Source: Bacilli bacterium (lineage in GTDB: Bacteria; Bacillota_I; Bacilli_A; RF39; UBA660). From it: a stretch of DNA of 8,817 bases. Below are positions 7,098-8,817 of the stretch, in pieces. A program made the position numbers and the translations under genes. The first letter of the stretch is position 1. Each line of letters starts with the position of its first letter. The notes below the pieces were generated by a model. It did no database searches. It saw only the letters and a program-made list of their open reading frames with translations, and was not told the origin of the DNA. The DNA lies in assembly GCA_900751815.1 (NCBI GenBank), contig CAADST010000068.1, positions 1 through 8,817 on the forward strand. The letters run 5' to 3'.

Positions 7098-7430
7098 ATG
7101 GCATATAGTGGTGAAATAAAATTTGATGTAGAAGGTATGACTAAAATAAAAAATGAATTAGCGGCCAAAAGTAGTGAAATTAGTTCAAAATATCGAAATG
7201 ATGTTAGTATAATAAGTAGTATATCTTCTGTAGTTCAAAGTGAAGAAATTACTCCAGCATTACAAAGTTATATTACAGCTAATGAAAGTAAAAGCAGTAA
7301 TATAGTTACATTACTTAGTAATGTTGATGCTTGGCTAGAAGAAAAAATACCTCAATATGAAGGAATTAATCAAGAAGGTGTTGATACTTTAAGTTCAATA
7401 AATAGTAGATTAGAGAGTTTAGGTGATTAA
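7098..7430 (+). CDS. Small helical type VII partner/substrate, three-member paralogue family
   Basis: A 110-aa, all-helical protein with no signal peptide. It matches the next protein (7432-7782) position for position without gaps over its second half: E50-I51 at the helix break, W79/F79-L80, and Y87 followed by an acidic residue. It also matches the 4964-5311 protein at an offset of four (L80, I84, Y87, E88, N91, Q92, L105, D110). The family is therefore repeated in both halves of the operon. The Trp at 79 lies in helix 2, not at a WXG turn. AGGAGGG (7087-7093) lies 4 bases before the ATG. Context points to an LXG-associated partner or a co-secreted helical substrate. No effector with a large C-terminal domain is encoded beside it, which is odd if it is a toxin partner. 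Confidence 0.82.
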   Translation: MAYSGEIKFDVEGMTKIKNELAAKSSEISSKYRNDVSIISSISSVVQSEEITPALQSYITANESKSSNIVTLLSNVDAWLEEKIPQYEGINQEGVDTLSSINSRLESLGD

Positions 7431-7431
7431 T

Positions 7432-7782
7432 ATGGCTACCGGATTACATATAAATTTAGATTCTAATACCTTAAGAGGTTATAATAACACAATCAATGAT
7501 TGTAATGAACGAGCTTTGGTTCTTAATAGTAAAATAGGTGCTACCTTTGATTCTATAAATTCTAATGTTACATCTAGTGAAATAAGTTCTCTTATAAGAG
7601 CAAGTTCTGATATTATTAGTGAATCAAATACTATATTAAATCAAAATGTTAGTAAATTAACGACATTTTTACAAGAACAAAGTGTAGTTTATGACGATTT
7701 ACTTGAAGATGCTGTTACTAAAATTAATAATTCAATTTCCGTAATGGAATCCTTAGCTAGTGAAGTAGCATCAACAAAATAG
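7432..7782 (+). CDS. Small helical type VII partner/substrate, three-member paralogue family
   Basis: A 116-aa, all-helical protein with the shared E50-I51 break, F79-L80, Q83 and Y87-D88 positions described for the 7098-7430 protein, to which it aligns without gaps. I chose the ATG at 7432, since AGGTGAT (7421-7427), a match to the anti-Shine-Dalgarno end of 16S rRNA, lies four bases upstream, and because the product then begins Met-Ala like its neighbours. A GTG at 7423 in the same frame would add three residues but lies inside that site. One Cys (C24) is in helix 1, at about the same depth as cysteines in the 4259 and 4560 products. No export signal of YxxxD/E type is seen. Its role is inferred from the neighbours. 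Confidence 0.82.
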   Translation: MATGLHINLDSNTLRGYNNTINDCNERALVLNSKIGATFDSINSNVTSSEISSLIRASSDIISESNTILNQNVSKLTTFLQEQSVVYDDLLEDAVTKINNSISVMESLASEVASTK

Positions 7783-7809
7783 TTTATTAAATAGAAATGG
7801 GTGAGACTT

Positions 7810-8457
7810 GTGAAAGATAAATATTTACCAATTGGTAGTATTGTTGATATTCATGATACTAATAAAAGTGTAATGATTGTTGGTTATTATGCAATAAAAT
7901 ACCAAAATGTAGTTAAAATGTATGATTATATGGGAGTTAGTTATCCGGAAGGTACATTACTTGATGGAACATTTGCCTTTAATCATGAAGATATAATCAA
8001 AGTTTTATTCGAAGGTTATAGAAATGCTTCATTTGATGTTCTTAATAAAAATATGTTAAATCAAAATGATCAAAATACTAACGAATTTAATAAAAATGAT
8101 AATTTTGTTAATGTTAAGTATGATGATAATGGTGTTGTAGCATATGAAGAATATTGTGATTCGAAAAGTGTTGCTGAGTTAGTGCAATTACTTAAGAATA
8201 GAAGTGTAAAAAATCCTTTTGAAACTGCTGATACAATAGATGTTGCTCCAAGTGCAGTACCTATTATTGAACAAGGAACAACTAAAGAAAGTTCTGATTC
8301 TAAAGCTGCAATAGACAAACAAAATATTGAAGATAATTTAAATATAGCTTTAGAAAAAGAAGAAGAACAAAAAGATGCTGCTGAAGAAATGGAAACAGTA
8401 AAAATAGAAATTCCTAATTATAAATTTACGGAAGATGGAATAATATTCAATGATTGA
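7810..8457 (+). CDS. DUF4176 domain protein with long Asn-rich/acidic tail
   Basis: A protein of 215 aa. Residues 4-72 carry the DUF4176 signature: KYLPIGSIV at the start, VMIVGYY, then YDYMGVSYPEG, and FNHEDIIKVLFEGY at the end. This domain is common in type VII/LXG toxin operons of Firmicutes, but its exact job is unknown; a cytosolic accessory or chaperone role is likely. The tail is unusual: an Asn-rich stretch (81-103), a linker with Pro and Ser/Thr, an acidic helix (about 172-198) and a closing YKFTEDGIIFND. I prefer the GTG at 7810, five bases after GGTGA (7800-7804), over the GTG at 7801, which lies inside that site. It is the last gene of the operon; its TGA stop is followed directly by TAA and then by a terminator. 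Confidence 0.85.
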   Translation: MKDKYLPIGSIVDIHDTNKSVMIVGYYAIKYQNVVKMYDYMGVSYPEGTLLDGTFAFNHEDIIKVLFEGYRNASFDVLNKNMLNQNDQNTNEFNKNDNFVNVKYDDNGVVAYEEYCDSKSVAELVQLLKNRSVKNPFETADTIDVAPSAVPIIEQGTTKESSDSKAAIDKQNIEDNLNIALEKEEEQKDAAEEMETVKIEIPNYKFTEDGIIFND

Positions 8458-8458
8458 T

Positions 8459-8482
8459 AACACCTAAAGGTGTTTTTCTTTT
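8459..8482 (+). terminator. Intrinsic terminator of the substrate operon (first of two)
   Basis: AACACC (8459-8464) pairs with GGTGTT (8469-8474) around a TAAA loop, giving a 6-bp stem followed by a T-rich run. It begins one base after the stop codon of the DUF4176 gene. Confidence 0.8.
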
Positions 8483-8484
8483 GT

Positions 8485-8524
8485 AAAACAGTGTAAATGT
8501 GTGTAAACTTTACACTGTTTTTTT
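8485..8524 (+). terminator. Second intrinsic terminator, probably bidirectional
   Basis: AAAACAGTGTAAA (8485-8497) is perfectly complementary to TTTACACTGTTTT (8509-8521), a 13-bp stem with an 11-base loop, and a run of seven T covers 8518-8524. The A-run on the left arm lets it act from the other strand too. GTGTAAA occurs twice on the left (8491 and 8501), but the second copy would leave a one-base loop and cannot form a hairpin. Confidence 0.85.
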
Positions 8525-8570
8525 GTGCTCACTTTTTGCCTAATATATGCTAAAAATTAATAGTGTTGGA

Positions 8571-8589
8571 AAGTTTTTTAAAAAAACTT
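8571..8589. repeat. 19-bp perfect A/T-rich palindrome
   Basis: AAGTTTTTT and AAAAAACTT flank a single central A. It lies between the operon terminators and the next gene. It could be a regulator binding site or only the chance product of A- and T-tracts; a hairpin with a one-base loop is unlikely. Confidence 0.4.
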
Positions 8590-8626
8590 ACTAGAAAAAA
8601 AAAGACTATCGAAGAAAAAAAGCGAA

Positions 8627-8648
8627 TATATATAGTGAAAGGAGGTGA
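8627..8648 (+). promoter_or_regulatory. Possible -10 element and an unused full-length Shine-Dalgarno
   Basis: Two overlapping -10-like hexamers, TATATA (8627-8632) and TATAGT (8631-8636), follow A-tracts, but I see no -35 at the right distance. Directly after them, GAAAGGAGGTGA (8637-8648) matches the anti-Shine-Dalgarno sequence almost fully, yet no ATG, GTG or TTG follows at a normal distance. The next gene has its own site 40 bases further on. Confidence 0.35.
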
Positions 8649-8687
8649 AAATAGTTTTAAAAAAAATATTAGCAAAGGAGGAGAAGA

Positions 8688-8817
8688 ATGAAGAAATTAA
8701 TATTTTTTTTAATTAGTTTTTTAATGGTAATAAATGGGGTTGGAGCAAGTGAAAAAGAACAAATATATATTGGGGATAAAATACCAGGAATGTATATTAG
8801 AAAAATTGATGCATCAG
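8688..8817 (+). CDS. Secreted or surface protein, N-terminal part only (3' partial)
   Basis: Forty-three codons are visible before the window ends. The product begins Met-Lys-Lys and has a hydrophobic core of about 14 residues (LIFFLISFLMVING), then VGA-SEKEQ, a good Sec signal peptide with a likely signal peptidase I cut after the Ala at residue 20. The mature part starts SEKEQIYIGDKIPGMYIRKI. AAAGGAGG (8674-8681) lies six bases before the ATG. It is separated from the type VII operon by two terminators, so it is likely transcribed on its own and exported by Sec rather than by EssC. The mature start (IYIGDKIPGMYIRK) brings to mind Gram-positive surface proteins with a thioester domain, but too little is visible to claim it. 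Confidence 0.8.
   Translation, partial: MKKLIFFLISFLMVINGVGASEKEQIYIGDKIPGMYIRKIDAS

Noticed and set aside
8070..8318. Minus-strand open frame inside the DUF4176 gene
   Set aside because: Shadow frame in low-complexity coding sequence with no start context.
8455..8460. TGA read as tryptophan (altered genetic code), since TGA is followed by in-frame TAA
   Set aside because: It is the only TGA end among the twelve complete frames, every Trp codon checked is TGG, and a tandem stop explains it just as well.
8523..8551. TTGTGC and TATGCT, 17 bases apart, as a promoter for the last gene
   Set aside because: Only three and four of six positions match consensus and the -35 overlaps the terminator; too weak to list.
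1..8817. CRISPR array, tRNA/rRNA genes or insertion sequences
   Set aside because: No regularly spaced repeats, RNA gene patterns, transposase genes or terminal inverted repeats were seen.

Overview
The window is AT-rich, Gram-positive-type DNA from a low-GC Bacillota (Firmicutes) bacterium. The signs are strong AAAGGAGG-type ribosome binding sites, ATG/GTG starts, tight gene spacing and a Firmicutes-style (type VIIb) type VII secretion locus. Every tryptophan codon I checked is TGG. Eleven of the twelve complete reading frames end in TAA or TAG and one ends in TGA-TAA, so the ordinary bacterial code fits. The gene order resembles that of poorly characterised gut Bacilli, but I cannot name the genus from sequence alone.

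Layout. (1) 1-3942: the motor ATPase EssC, with its 5' end (FHA region) outside the window. (2) 3932-4186: a ubiquitin-like EsaB/YukD protein that overlaps essC by 11 bases. (3) 4202-4231: a near-consensus promoter with an extended -10, which starts a substrate operon. (4) 4259-8457: ten tightly packed small genes, all on the plus strand: two clear WxS proteins, one WGE protein, one cryptic WXG-like protein with a Gly-rich tail, three related helical proteins of 110-116 aa, a 247-aa candidate effector with a hydrophobic Gly-spaced C-terminus, an unrecognised 129-aa protein after it, and a DUF4176 protein at the end. (5) 8459-8524: two consecutive intrinsic terminators. (6) 8525-8687: a short intergenic region. 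(7) 8688-end: the start of a gene for a secreted protein with a signal peptide.

How the genes work together. EssC should be the hexameric membrane ATPase that drives export, with EsaB as a cytosolic regulator or accessory. The small helical proteins look like exported WXG100-type substrates and like the small partners that accompany LXG-type toxins. They fall into two blocks, 4259-6483 and 6504-8457. Each block begins with a WxS protein and contains at least one member of the three-paralogue helical family, which suggests two substrate modules served by one machine. The other core components (EsaA, EssA, EssB) are not in the window.

The most interesting points are: a disguised WXG protein in which the Trp is replaced by Phe and a Gly-rich tail is added; Gly codons that also act as the ribosome binding site of the next gene; a hand-aligned family of three helical paralogues; a short candidate pore-forming effector followed by an unknown protein; and an EssC whose second and third ATPase domains have lost catalytic motifs.
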